Assembly: GCA_028692205.1 (NCBI GenBank)
Contig: JAQUXV010000182.1
Coordinates: 1 to 5,859, forward strand
Direction: 5' to 3'
Length of the DNA: 5,859 nt
Source: Eubacteriales bacterium
GTDB taxonomy: Bacteria; Bacillota_A; Clostridia; Christensenellales; Aristaeellaceae
A program made the translations under genes and the position numbers. The notes beneath the pieces were generated by a model. It had not been told where the DNA came from and ran no database searches. It worked only from the letters and a program-made list of their open reading frames with translations. Below, piece after piece: positions 1 through 5,660 of this stretch; position 1 is the first letter of the stretch; each line of letters starts with the position of its first letter.

Positions 1-2
1 TA

Positions 3-413
3 TGGCGGTGCAAAGGACGGTCGAAAACCTGCCTCGTTACCGATTCCATGCGCTGCGCGGGCCAGAACGTGACCGAATCGGTGCTGGGGAGCCTCAAAAA
101 CGGGCAGCGCGTGATTGTGGAGGACGACGTGGCCAAACTGCCCGACCGCAGCGCGTTTGCGGGCAGCATCGCGACGGCGGATCGGCTACTGCGGGTGATG
201 CACAGGAAAGCGGATGTGCCGCTGCAGGACTGCATCTATATGATGACACAGTCGCCCGCGAAGGTGTTGGGCATCCAAGACCGCAAGGGAGCGCTGCGCC
301 GGGGCATGGACTGTGATTTGGTGCTGCTGGATCAAAACCTGTCGCCCAGAATGGTCTGGGTAAACGGCGAGCGCCGTTATCTGCGGGAAACCGAAAGGGA
401 GGAACAGGCATGA
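3..413 (+). CDS. nagA: N-acetylglucosamine-6-phosphate deacetylase, C-terminal part (5' truncated by window edge)
   Basis: The visible 136 codons are the C-terminal third of a NagA-type amidohydrolase, which removes acetate from an N-acetylhexosamine 6-phosphate in the cytoplasm. The fragment opens in frame just before LVTDSMRCAG, matching the family motif LVTDAM..AG; its Asp (codon 42-44) corresponds to the catalytic aspartate of NagA. It continues with a V-EDDVAKL stretch, FAGSIATADRLLR (family form LAGS), an MTQSPAKVLGI segment (family MAS.NPA..LG) and the closing small beta domain GALRRGMDCDLVLLD...VWVNGERRY. The upstream metal-binding histidines are outside the window. The TGA overlaps the ATG of the next gene by 4 nt, so the two are probably translationally coupled. 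The deviations (TDSM for TDAM, FAGS for LAGS) leave room for a related N-acetyl-amino-sugar or cyclitol substrate. Family assignment is secure; the exact substrate is inferred. Confidence 0.88.
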   Translation, partial: WRCKGRSKTCLVTDSMRCAGQNVTESVLGSLKNGQRVIVEDDVAKLPDRSAFAGSIATADRLLRVMHRKADVPLQDCIYMMTQSPAKVLGIQDRKGALRRGMDCDLVLLDQNLSPRMVWVNGERRYLRETEREEQA

Positions 414-1435
414 AGGACAAACTCGGCTTTGCCGTTATCGGCTGCGGCATGATTGCGAACCTGTATGCAAAGGCGATTGGGGATCTGCCGGGGGGCGAGC
501 TGGTCGGCGCGTTCGATCAGGATGCGCGCCGCGCGGAGGCATTCGCGCAGCCGCTGGGAATCCGCGCCTATACGGAGATGGAAACCCTGCTTGCCGACCC
601 GGCAGTGGACGCGGTGTGCGTTTGCACCCCCAGCGGCTTGCACGCCGGGCAGGCGATTGCCGCCGCCGAGCACGGCAAACATGTGGTGGTGGAAAAACCC
701 ATCGGCATTACCGCCGCGCAGCTGGATGCGCTGGAGGCCGCCGTGGCGAAAAACGGCGTAAAGCTCTGCGCCATTTCCCAGCTGGCGTTTTCGCCCGCTA
801 TCTGTGCGGTAAAAGTCGCGCTGGAGGCCGGAGCGCTGGGCAAACTGTATCTGGCCGACGTGAGTATGAAGTATTATCGTGCGTCCGAGTATTACCAGGG
901 CAGCTGGCACGGCACCCTCGCCATGGACGGCGGCGGCGCGCTGATGAACCAGGGCATCCACGGCGTGCATTTGCTTACGTGGCTGGCGGGGCCGGTGAAA
1001 ACCGTCAGCGCCGCCTGCGCGACGCTGCGCCACCCCATCGAGGCGGAGGATACGGTGGTGGCCGCGCTGGAGTTTGCGAACGGCGCGCTGGGCAGCATCA
1101 TCGCCGCGACCTCGGTTACCCCCGGGCAGCCGCGCGTGCTGTCGCTGCAGGGAGAAAAGGGAACCATTACGCTGACGGAGGATCGGATTACCACATGGGA
1201 AGTGGCGGGAACGCCATGCCCGGAAATGGAGACGGGGGAAGCTGGAAATATGGCTAACGACCCCTCCGCAATCCCCTCGCAGAACCATACCCGCCAGCTT
1301 GCGGACTTTGTGGCCGCCATCCGGGATAACCGCGCCCCGCTGTTGGACGCGGCGGAAGGGCGCCGGGCGGTGGATTTGATCCTTGCGGTATACGAATCCG
1401 CCCAAACAGGCCGCCGGGTGACGGTGCGTGCCTGA
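410..1435 (+). CDS. Gfo/Idh/MocA family NAD(P)-dependent oxidoreductase
   Basis: A 341-residue cytoplasmic dehydrogenase of the Gfo/Idh/MocA family, a usual length for it. The N-terminal Rossmann fold shows the dinucleotide motif VIGCGMIA (9-16), an acidic residue at the end of strand 2 (D36, suggesting NAD over NADP), VCTPSGLHA (71-79) and the family signature EKPIG (95-99) with its catalytic-site lysine K96. The C-terminal alpha/beta domain carries W166-H-G-T, then GGGALMNQGIHGVHLL (174-189), where H184 is the expected catalytic-site histidine; the position often occupied by Asp is N180. The end (HTRQLADFVAAIRDNRAP...GRRVTV) is typical. Members oxidise or reduce a hydroxyl on sugars, sugar phosphates, nucleotide sugars or inositols. 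The start is supported by AAAGGGAGG 7 nt upstream and the ATGA overlap with the deacetylase gene. The neighbouring DegT aminotransferase suggests the ketone made here may be aminated, or that one made there is reduced. Substrate unknown. Confidence 0.9.
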   Translation: MKDKLGFAVIGCGMIANLYAKAIGDLPGGELVGAFDQDARRAEAFAQPLGIRAYTEMETLLADPAVDAVCVCTPSGLHAGQAIAAAEHGKHVVVEKPIGITAAQLDALEAAVAKNGVKLCAISQLAFSPAICAVKVALEAGALGKLYLADVSMKYYRASEYYQGSWHGTLAMDGGGALMNQGIHGVHLLTWLAGPVKTVSAACATLRHPIEAEDTVVAALEFANGALGSIIAATSVTPGQPRVLSLQGEKGTITLTEDRITTWEVAGTPCPEMETGEAGNMANDPSAIPSQNHTRQLADFVAAIRDNRAPLLDAAEGRRAVDLILAVYESAQTGRRVTVRA

Positions 1436-1481
1436 ACCACAGGGGAAAAACAACCCGCGAGTTTTGGCGGGAAACAGATTG

Positions 1482-1489
1482 AAAGGGAG
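1482..1489 (+). promoter_or_regulatory. Shine-Dalgarno site fixing the aminotransferase start
   Basis: AAAGGGAG lies 7 nt before the ATG at 1497. The reading frame stays open upstream to the end of the preceding gene, but no comparable site precedes the earlier GTG at 1428, so 1497 is preferred. A short inverted repeat (CCCGC 1454-1458, GCGGG 1467-1471) lies in the same gap. It is too small to call a terminator. Confidence 0.75.
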
Positions 1490-1496
1490 TATCAAC

Positions 1497-2792
1497 ATGG
1501 ACACATTGGCATTGCTGGGCGGCTCCAAAGCGGTTACCCTGTCATACGAGGCGCTGGCTACGCGCCCGCTGGTGACGCCGGAGGCCAAAGCGGCGGTGAA
1601 CGCGCTGCTGGACAAGGGGGAAATTTCCATGTCGCCGACGGTGCGCGCGTTCGAGCGTGCGTTTGCCGATTATGTGGGCGCGAAATACGCCGTCGCGATG
1701 AATAACGGCACCTCCACGCTGGACAGCGCGCTGTTTGCGCTCTCGGTCGCCCCGGGGGACGAGGTGCTGGTGCCCTCCTACACCTTCTGGGCTACGGTTG
1801 CGCCGATCATCGCGCAGCACGCGACGCCCGTGTTCGTGGAGGCGGACCCCGAAACCTTCTGCATCGACGTTGCCGATATGGAGCGTAAGCTGACCCCGAA
1901 AACCAAAGCGATCATGGTAGTACATGTGTGGGGCAACCCCGCCGACATGGACGCGGTGACGGCGTTTGCGAAAAAGCATCATCTGGGCGTGATTGAGGAT
2001 TGCTCCCACGCGCACGGCGCAAGCTACGGCGGGCGCAAGGTGGGCGTATTGGGAGATGTGGGCTGCTTCAGCCTGCAGGGCAGCAAGCCGCTGGTGGCCG
2101 GCGAGGGCGGCATTTTGGTAACCAACAGCCGCGAGGTATACGAGCGTGCGGTAACGCTGGGTCATTACGAGCTGATTAACGCCCTGCCGGAGGATTCCAC
2201 CTACCGGCAATACGCGCTTACCGGAATGGGGCACAAGTACCGGGCGCATCCGCTGGGCATCGCCATTGCGGCCTGCGAGCTGAAAACGCTGGATGAGCGC
2301 AACGCCATCCGCGAGAAGAATGCCCTGCGGCTGGAGAAAGGCGTGCGGGATATTCCCTTCCTGAAGGCGCAGCGCGTGTACCCCGGCGCAAAGCGCATCT
2401 ACTCCTACCAGTACATGCGTTATCTGCCGGAGCTTGCGCAGGGCGTGAGCATTTTCGGGTATACCCGTGCGCTGCATGCCGAGGGCGTCGCCTGCGGGCT
2501 GTGCGGTTACGGTCGGCTGCACCTTGCGCCGCTGTTTACGCAGGGCGGCCCTTACGGGGATTGCGGCGGTGTGCATACGTCCGCGCCGATGCCGGTAACC
2601 GAGAAACTGGGCCAAAACACCTTCCTGGGCGCGCCGCGTTTTGAAAACGACTGCCCCGAGCTGGTGGACCAGTACATCGCCGCTTACCGCAAGGTGGCGG
2701 AAAACCTGCCCGCGCTGAAGCAGTACGATGCCGGTCAGGATTACCAAAGCGTGAAGGATCAGATGACCGGGCGCAGCATTATGATGCTCTAA
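1497..2792 (+). CDS. DegT/DnrJ/EryC1/StrS family PLP-dependent aminotransferase
   Basis: A 431-residue fold-type I aminotransferase that would move an amino group, usually from glutamate or glutamine, to a keto sugar or keto-cyclitol in the cytoplasm. Visible landmarks are MNNGTSTLDSAL (68-79, phosphate pocket of PLP), VPSYTFWAT (92-100, aromatic stacking on the cofactor ring), EDCSHAHGASYGG (167-179, D168 expected to bind the pyridine nitrogen) and FSLQGSKPLVAGEGG (191-205) with K197 as the Schiff-base lysine. The SLQ-x-SK...GEGG form resembles the scyllo-inosose/keto-sugar aminotransferase branch more than the FSFH-x-TK nucleotide-sugar branch, which is a family-level impression. The length is at the long end of the family and no catalytic residue is missing. 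It follows the oxidoreductase gene by 61 nt on the same strand, so co-transcription is likely. A dehydrogenase/aminotransferase pair also occurs in kanosamine synthesis (NtdC/NtdA) and in aminocyclitol pathways. The actual substrate cannot be read from the sequence. Confidence 0.9.
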   Translation: MDTLALLGGSKAVTLSYEALATRPLVTPEAKAAVNALLDKGEISMSPTVRAFERAFADYVGAKYAVAMNNGTSTLDSALFALSVAPGDEVLVPSYTFWATVAPIIAQHATPVFVEADPETFCIDVADMERKLTPKTKAIMVVHVWGNPADMDAVTAFAKKHHLGVIEDCSHAHGASYGGRKVGVLGDVGCFSLQGSKPLVAGEGGILVTNSREVYERAVTLGHYELINALPEDSTYRQYALTGMGHKYRAHPLGIAIAACELKTLDERNAIREKNALRLEKGVRDIPFLKAQRVYPGAKRIYSYQYMRYLPELAQGVSIFGYTRALHAEGVACGLCGYGRLHLAPLFTQGGPYGDCGGVHTSAPMPVTEKLGQNTFLGAPRFENDCPELVDQYIAAYRKVAENLPALKQYDAGQDYQSVKDQMTGRSIMML

Positions 2793-2798
2793 CCAACA

Positions 2799-2959
2799 GG
2801 GAAAGGATGGCCCGGTTCCACATCCGTTGCCGGTTGCTTTCCCGCGATCTTGCGCCTGTGAAAGCTTCGGCGCAGCGCTGCTGCAACTTCGGCTTTCGCA
2901 AGCGTAATCTGCTGAAAAATCCACGCGGCACGGAACGCGTTCCAGAGCTATCCTTTCCC
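2799..2959. repeat. Palindromic element with 10-bp terminal inverted repeats
   Basis: GGGAAAGGAT at 2799-2808 is matched exactly in inverted orientation by ATCCTTTCCC at 2950-2959, with partial pairing continuing inward. Inside are further self-complementary stretches: CTTGCG (2849-2854) opposite CGCAAG, the 10-nt palindrome GCAGCGCTGC (2872-2881) and the 12-nt palindrome GGAACGCGTTCC (2932-2943). It begins seven bases after the aminotransferase stop codon. This could be a miniature, non-coding mobile or REP-like repeat, or a folded 3' untranslated region. No transposase or clear target-site duplication is seen. Confidence 0.4.
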
Positions 2960-2963
2960 TTAA

Positions 2964-3013
2964 CAGACAGGGGGCGGGCAAAGCGTGTCCGTGTTTTGCC
3001 CGCCCCCTGTCTG
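2964..3013. repeat. Perfect 19-bp inverted repeat (hairpin), possible transcript end
   Basis: Bases 2964-2982 (CAGACAGGGGGCGGGCAAA) pair without mismatch with 2995-3013 around a 12-nt loop, giving a very stable GC-rich stem. It lies about 170 nt after the aminotransferase stop and could end or protect that operon's transcript. However, the + strand continues with GAAAAAGG and the - strand with TTAAGGG, so neither side has the U-tract of an ordinary intrinsic terminator. It may instead be a REP-type repeat or a 3'-end stabilising structure. Confidence 0.6.
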
Positions 3014-3023
3014 AAAAAGGTTC

Positions 3024-3044
3024 AAAGACATCATAAATGTCTTT
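3024..3044. repeat. Small hairpin, 8-bp stem
   Basis: AAAGACAT (3024-3031) and ATGTCTTT (3037-3044) form a perfect stem with a 5-nt loop, just after the large hairpin. On the - strand the stem is followed within a few bases by a CTTTTT run, so it could act weakly as a terminator for - strand transcripts. No - strand gene is seen here to need one. Confidence 0.35.
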
Positions 3045-3100
3045 AACGAGTAAAGGTAAAGCTGATAGCAAGTAGTCTACCACTATAATCGCGATACTCT

Positions 3101-3402
3101 GCCGCCGTAAGCGCGGGCGCGCTTGCCCATTCCTTACTTGCAAAAAGGCATGCAAGCATTGTGAGTGCGCTGAACCGGAAAAGCAAAAGCCGATTGCAGG
3201 TAATTCTGCCGCAACAGCCGTATGCACTTTACCGCCGTAAGCGCGGGCATGCTTTGTCCATCCTTTGCTTCCAAAAGGACGCGCAAGCATCGTGAGTGCG
3301 CTGAACCGGAAAAGCGAAAGCCAGCCGATTGCGGGTAATTCTGCCGCAACAGCCATATGCACTTTACCGCCGTAAGCGCGGGCATGCATACCCATCCTTT
3401 AC
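3101..3402. repeat. Tandem direct repeats, two full units of about 130 and 135 bp plus a truncated third
   Basis: CCGCCGTAAGCGCGGG recurs at 3102, 3232 and 3367, marking unit 1 (3101-3230), unit 2 (3231-3365) and a partial unit 3 that loses similarity after about 3402 (CCCATCCTTT). The second half of units 1 and 2 is nearly identical; both contain GTGAGTGCGCTGAACCGGAA and later TAATTCTGCCGCAACAGCC. The first half differs more. Within a unit, a GCATGCTTT...-type arm faces a ...GCAAGCAT arm, so each copy can form an imperfect stem-loop. Unit 2 carries a small insertion (CCAG) relative to unit 1. The unequal periods, one not a multiple of three, argue against a coding repeat. Confidence 0.8.
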
Positions 3403-3488
3403 CGAAGGGAAATCGCGCAGGCCTCGGAGGTAGCCGAACCGGCCTTTTCCCGCGAATCAGCCGTGAAAGCGGGGAACGAAGTGCGGAG

Positions 3489-3507
3489 GGATTCCGCGGC
3501 GGAATCC
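3489..3507. promoter_or_regulatory. 19-nt perfect palindrome, candidate operator
   Basis: GGATTCCGC-G-GCGGAATCC has 9-bp arms around one central base. Its right edge lies 19 nt upstream of the candidate -10 box of the first AraC-type gene, so it covers the place where a -35 box would sit. That position suits a dimeric regulator acting on this promoter. Which protein binds it, if any, is unknown. Confidence 0.45.
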
Positions 3508-3523
3508 TCTATGACCGGCAGGG

Positions 3524-3532
3524 TGATATAAT
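3524..3532 (+). promoter_or_regulatory. Extended -10 promoter element for the first AraC-type gene
   Basis: TGATATAAT contains a perfect TATAAT (3527-3532) with the TGN extension. No good -35 hexamer is found 16-18 nt upstream (the place is occupied by AATCCT of the palindrome), which fits an extended -10 or an activator-dependent promoter. Transcription would begin near 3539, leaving a leader of about 40 nt before the ATG at 3579. Confidence 0.5.
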
Positions 3533-3562
3533 AGGGGCTGTATGGATGACGCACCGCGACCG

Positions 3563-3571
3563 GGAGGAGGG
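3563..3571 (+). promoter_or_regulatory. Shine-Dalgarno site fixing the first AraC-type start
   Basis: GGAGGAGGG ends 7 nt before the ATG at 3579. The in-frame ATG at 3546 would depend on AGGGG at 3533-3537, which overlaps the promoter and would barely be transcribed. The longer frame reaching back to 3357 runs through the repeat DNA. Confidence 0.75.
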
Positions 3572-3578
3572 AACCGGG

Positions 3579-4523
3579 ATGGACGCCGAGTTGAAAAAAG
3601 CGGACGCGATTCCGCTGATTACCACCGCGGACAACCACAACGACAATTTGCCTGTTTTTGCGCGCAGTTACGGCGGCGATGAATTAACCCCCTTCCTGCA
3701 CCGGCACCAGATGATCCAGATCAACTACGTTGCCGAGGGCGGCGTGCTGCACGAGTACGCGGGCCAAAGCGAGAGGCTGGAGGCCGGAACCGTGGCGGTG
3801 ATTCCGCTGCACGTGGTCCACCGGTTTACGGCAAACAGCGCAAGGCCGGTGAAGATTGTGGAGCTGGAATTTGTGCCGGAGTTTGTGCTCGGGCGCGCCG
3901 TTTCGCTGGAGGCGGCGGAGAGCTATTTCGATTTTGCGTATCTGGAACCGTTCCTGTCGGAAACGCGGGGGCGGAGGCTGCACGGCGCCAACCGGCTGGC
4001 GGTGGAACAGCTGCTTGCGGAGGTGCTGGCCGAGTACCGCGACCGGCAGGAGGGTTATCTGCCGGCCATCAAGGCGTGTCTGCTGAAACTGCTGGTGCTG
4101 CTGGGACGGCTGTACCGCCGGGAGGCGGCGGACGACGGCGGGCGGCAGATGTTCGAGGAGCACCGCGAGGCGCTGCAGCGCGTGCTGCGCCATATCGACG
4201 GGCATTACGCCGAGCCGCTGCGCGTGGAAGAAATGGCGCGTATGGCCATCCTGTCCCGCTCCTATTTTTGTAATTTGTTCAAACGGATGACGGGCTGCAC
4301 CTTTGTGGAATATGTGAACCGGAAACGCATCCAGAAGGCCTGCGAGATGCTGGAGGATCGCGGCGCGGCCATCCCGGAGGTGGCGCAGCGCGCGGGTTTC
4401 CGAAGCGCCAGCCAGTTCAACCGGCTTTTCAAGGCCCTTACCGGGTGTTCGCCCAGCCGGTACCGCGCGCTGTACGTGGGGCGGCCCCGCGAAGGCAGCG
4501 CGGGGAAAGGAGCGGAAGCGTGA
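3579..4523 (+). CDS. AraC family transcriptional regulator with N-terminal cupin sensor
   Basis: A 314-residue cytoplasmic transcription factor of normal AraC-family length. Residues about 25-100 form a cupin-like sensing domain (HRHQMIQINYVAEGG at 41-55, with H41 and H43; LEAGTVAVIPLHVVHRF at 67-83, with H78 and H81), as in sugar-responsive members. A helical linker follows (about 105-200). The DNA-binding part (about 200-297) has two helix-turn-helix motifs: LRVEEMARMAILSRSYFCNLFKRMTG (about 214-239, family form L..LA......S..YL...FK..TG) and IPEVAQRAGFRSASQFNRLFKALTG (265-289), ending with the conserved SPSRYR. It has its own candidate promoter and palindrome, and its stop codon overlaps the next regulator. 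The ligand is probably a sugar or derivative, given the nearby transporter and sugar enzymes, but this is inference. The basic, glycine-rich last 14 residues look like a tail. Confidence 0.88.
   Translation: MDAELKKADAIPLITTADNHNDNLPVFARSYGGDELTPFLHRHQMIQINYVAEGGVLHEYAGQSERLEAGTVAVIPLHVVHRFTANSARPVKIVELEFVPEFVLGRAVSLEAAESYFDFAYLEPFLSETRGRRLHGANRLAVEQLLAEVLAEYRDRQEGYLPAIKACLLKLLVLLGRLYRREAADDGGRQMFEEHREALQRVLRHIDGHYAEPLRVEEMARMAILSRSYFCNLFKRMTGCTFVEYVNRKRIQKACEMLEDRGAAIPEVAQRAGFRSASQFNRLFKALTGCSPSRYRALYVGRPREGSAGKGAEA
4506..4512 (+). promoter_or_regulatory. Shine-Dalgarno site for the GTG start of the second AraC-type gene
   Basis: AAAGGAG lies inside the end of the preceding gene, 7 nt before GTG at 4520. 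The GTGA overlap of start and stop implies reinitiation by ribosomes finishing the first regulator. This makes the GTG a better choice than the ATG codons at 4550 and 4556. Confidence 0.75.
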
Positions 4524-5431
4524 AAAAGAAATCCAACGGGAAAATCCCGATGACGATGTCGTCGCTGAACTATGAGATTTTCCACTATCGGTCCCCGATG
4601 CGCGAGGTGGAACTGCACTCGCACGACTTTTACGAAATCTTCATCCTGCTTTCCTCCACCGTCACCTACCTGATCGACGGCCGGTATTACGACCTGCAGC
4701 CCAACGATATTCTGCTGATCGGCCCGCAGGAGATGCACCGCCCGGTGGCCCTGCTGCACGGGGAAAAGGAATACGAGCGCATGGATATCTATGTGCGTCC
4801 CGCGTTTATCGCCCGGCTGGGGCAGGGCGATATGGACCTGAAGGAGTGCTTCGATTTTTGCGCGGCGGAGGGCGGCAACAACCTGCTGAGGCCCGACGGC
4901 AAGCGCCTGCGGTGGATCGGCGATGTGCTGCACCGCCTGCAGGAGCAGCGGGACGAGGACCTGCCCGGCCGGGAGCTGCTGAACGCGGCGTGCGTTACCG
5001 AGCTGCTGGTGTATCTGAACCAGCAGTACCGCCGCAACCGGGCGACGCAAAAGACGGTGGAAGTGCGCAGCAACGAACAGGTGGACGATATGATCCGCTA
5101 TATTGTGGAGCATCTGAACCAGACGCTCACGCTGGATATGCTGGCGGACCGTTATTATGTAAGCAAGTTCCATCTTTCCCGCAAATTCAAGCTGGCAACG
5201 GGGCTTTCGCCCTACCAGTTCATCCGCTCCAAGCGGCTGCTGAAGGCCCGCGGCCTTTTGCAGGAGGGCATGAGCGTTACCGATGTGTGCCACGAGTGCG
5301 GGTTTTCCGACTACACCAACTTTATTCGCGCGTTCAAATCGCAGTTCGGCATCTCGCCGGGCCGGTTTGGCATGACCGAGGTGGCCGACAGCGCGCCGGT
5401 CTGGTGGAAAAGCGATAGTAGCGAGGAGTGA
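4520..5431 (+). CDS. AraC family transcriptional regulator, second of a coupled pair
   Basis: A 303-residue AraC-family regulator starting with GTG. The N-terminal cupin domain (about 15-95) carries the classic HSHDFYEI (33-40: H33, H35 and E39) and LQPNDILLIGPQEMHRP (59-75, H73), a pattern that binds a metal or a small ligand in this superfamily. A helical linker (about 105-180) leads to the DNA-binding domain (about 185-285). Its two helix-turn-helix motifs are LTLDMLADRYYVSKFHLSRKFKLATG (203-228) and VTDVCHECGFSDYTNFIRAFKSQFG (253-277), followed by ISPGRF. The two regulators are not close copies: only the family framework is shared, so this is not a recent duplication. Co-expression by translational coupling suggests paired action at one locus. 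The downstream solute-binding protein gene, 236 nt away, is the obvious candidate target. No membrane segment or receiver domain is present. Confidence 0.88.
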   Translation: MKKKSNGKIPMTMSSLNYEIFHYRSPMREVELHSHDFYEIFILLSSTVTYLIDGRYYDLQPNDILLIGPQEMHRPVALLHGEKEYERMDIYVRPAFIARLGQGDMDLKECFDFCAAEGGNNLLRPDGKRLRWIGDVLHRLQEQRDEDLPGRELLNAACVTELLVYLNQQYRRNRATQKTVEVRSNEQVDDMIRYIVEHLNQTLTLDMLADRYYVSKFHLSRKFKLATGLSPYQFIRSKRLLKARGLLQEGMSVTDVCHECGFSDYTNFIRAFKSQFGISPGRFGMTEVADSAPVWWKSDSSEE

Positions 5432-5480
5432 CACGGGCAACCGCCAACAGCAATATTTGCAAGTTTATCAGCAAAAAATG

Positions 5481-5524
5481 CAAAGAAACAGGGCTAAAGT
5501 TGATGTAAAGTAATATTGACAAAG
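5481..5524 (+). promoter_or_regulatory. Candidate regulator-binding and promoter region of the binding-protein gene
   Basis: YAAAG occurs four times, at 5481, 5495, 5506 and 5520 (spacings 14, 11 and 14), including two exact TAAAGT copies 11 bp apart. The last copy overlaps a consensus -35 hexamer TTGACA (5516-5521). No acceptable -10 box is found 16-18 nt downstream (TCGGCA at 17), which would fit a promoter needing an activator touching the -35 region, as AraC-type proteins do. The motif is short in AT-rich DNA and could be chance. Confidence 0.3.
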
Positions 5525-5600
5525 ACGTCAGTTCATATTCGGCAGGCAGAATGAATCCATTCGAAGCAAAGGTTTGCCTTCGGCAGACTTTCGCATATCA

Positions 5601-5638
5601 CAAACAGCGTCGTTTCGTGAAAAAAACGACGCTGTTTG
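5601..5638 (+). promoter_or_regulatory. Perfect 15-bp leader hairpin before the binding-protein gene
   Basis: CAAACAGCGTCGTTT (5601-5615) pairs exactly with 5624-5638 around the loop CGTGAAAA. No U-tract follows on either strand (CGCAAATTG on +), so it is not an ordinary terminator. It lies 15 nt before the GGAGGGG ribosome site, and its loop is complementary to the start region. It may stabilise the mRNA, control translation, or be a dispersed palindromic repeat. Confidence 0.6.
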
Positions 5639-5653
5639 CGCAAATTGTAGAAC

Positions 5654-5660
5654 GGAGGGG
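5654..5660 (+). promoter_or_regulatory. Shine-Dalgarno site of the binding-protein gene
   Basis: GGAGGGG is followed by a TTTTTTC spacer of 7 nt and the ATG at 5668. The same spacing is used by every other gene start visible in the window. Confidence 0.8.

Larger units (their letters stand above)
2793..3578. other. Repeat-rich non-coding intergenic region
   Basis: This long gap between the aminotransferase and the first regulator holds no gene I can support. The open frames across it lack good start sites, are built from the repeats themselves, and match no family I recognise. In order it contains a folded element with terminal inverted repeats (2799-2959), a perfect 19-bp hairpin (2964-3013), a small hairpin (3024-3044), tandem copies of a roughly 130-bp unit (3101 to about 3402), about 85 bp with nothing notable, then the promoter region of the next gene. 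Confidence 0.75.

Noticed and set aside
410..1435. Glycoside hydrolase 109-type activity for the Gfo/Idh/MocA protein
   Set aside because: The GH109 family belongs to the same fold, but its members are usually clearly longer. The paired aminotransferase makes an ordinary dehydrogenase role more likely.
377..1630. Open frame of 417 codons on the - strand
   Set aside because: It lies antisense to the oxidoreductase gene, whose motifs are unambiguous. Composition is typical of a shadow frame.
2807..3046. 79-codon + strand frame after the aminotransferase
   Set aside because: It consists of the palindromic element and the large hairpin, whose two arms are both translated in it. It has AGGGAAAGG before it, but no recognisable protein features.
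3084..3089. TATAAT hexamer on the + strand inside the repeat region
   Set aside because: There is no matching -35 (GCTGAT at the right distance) and no gene follows for nearly 500 bp. It could drive a small RNA, but nothing else supports that.
3134..3385. 83-codon - strand frame containing a repeated peptide
   Set aside because: The peptide repeat simply mirrors the DNA tandem repeat. The first period (130 bp) is not a multiple of three and no ribosome site is evident.
1542..3395. Long open frame on the - strand (617 codons)
   Set aside because: It runs antisense through most of the aminotransferase gene and then the repeat region, matches no family I recognise, and is Arg/His/Ala-rich as expected for a shadow in GC-rich DNA.
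3101..3402. CRISPR array or rRNA/tRNA remnants
   Set aside because: The repeated unit is about 130 bp with no short conserved repeat and unique spacers, and no tRNA-like cloverleaf is apparent.
4262..5440. Open frame of 392 codons on the - strand
   Set aside because: It is antisense to the second AraC gene and the end of the first; no domain is recognisable.
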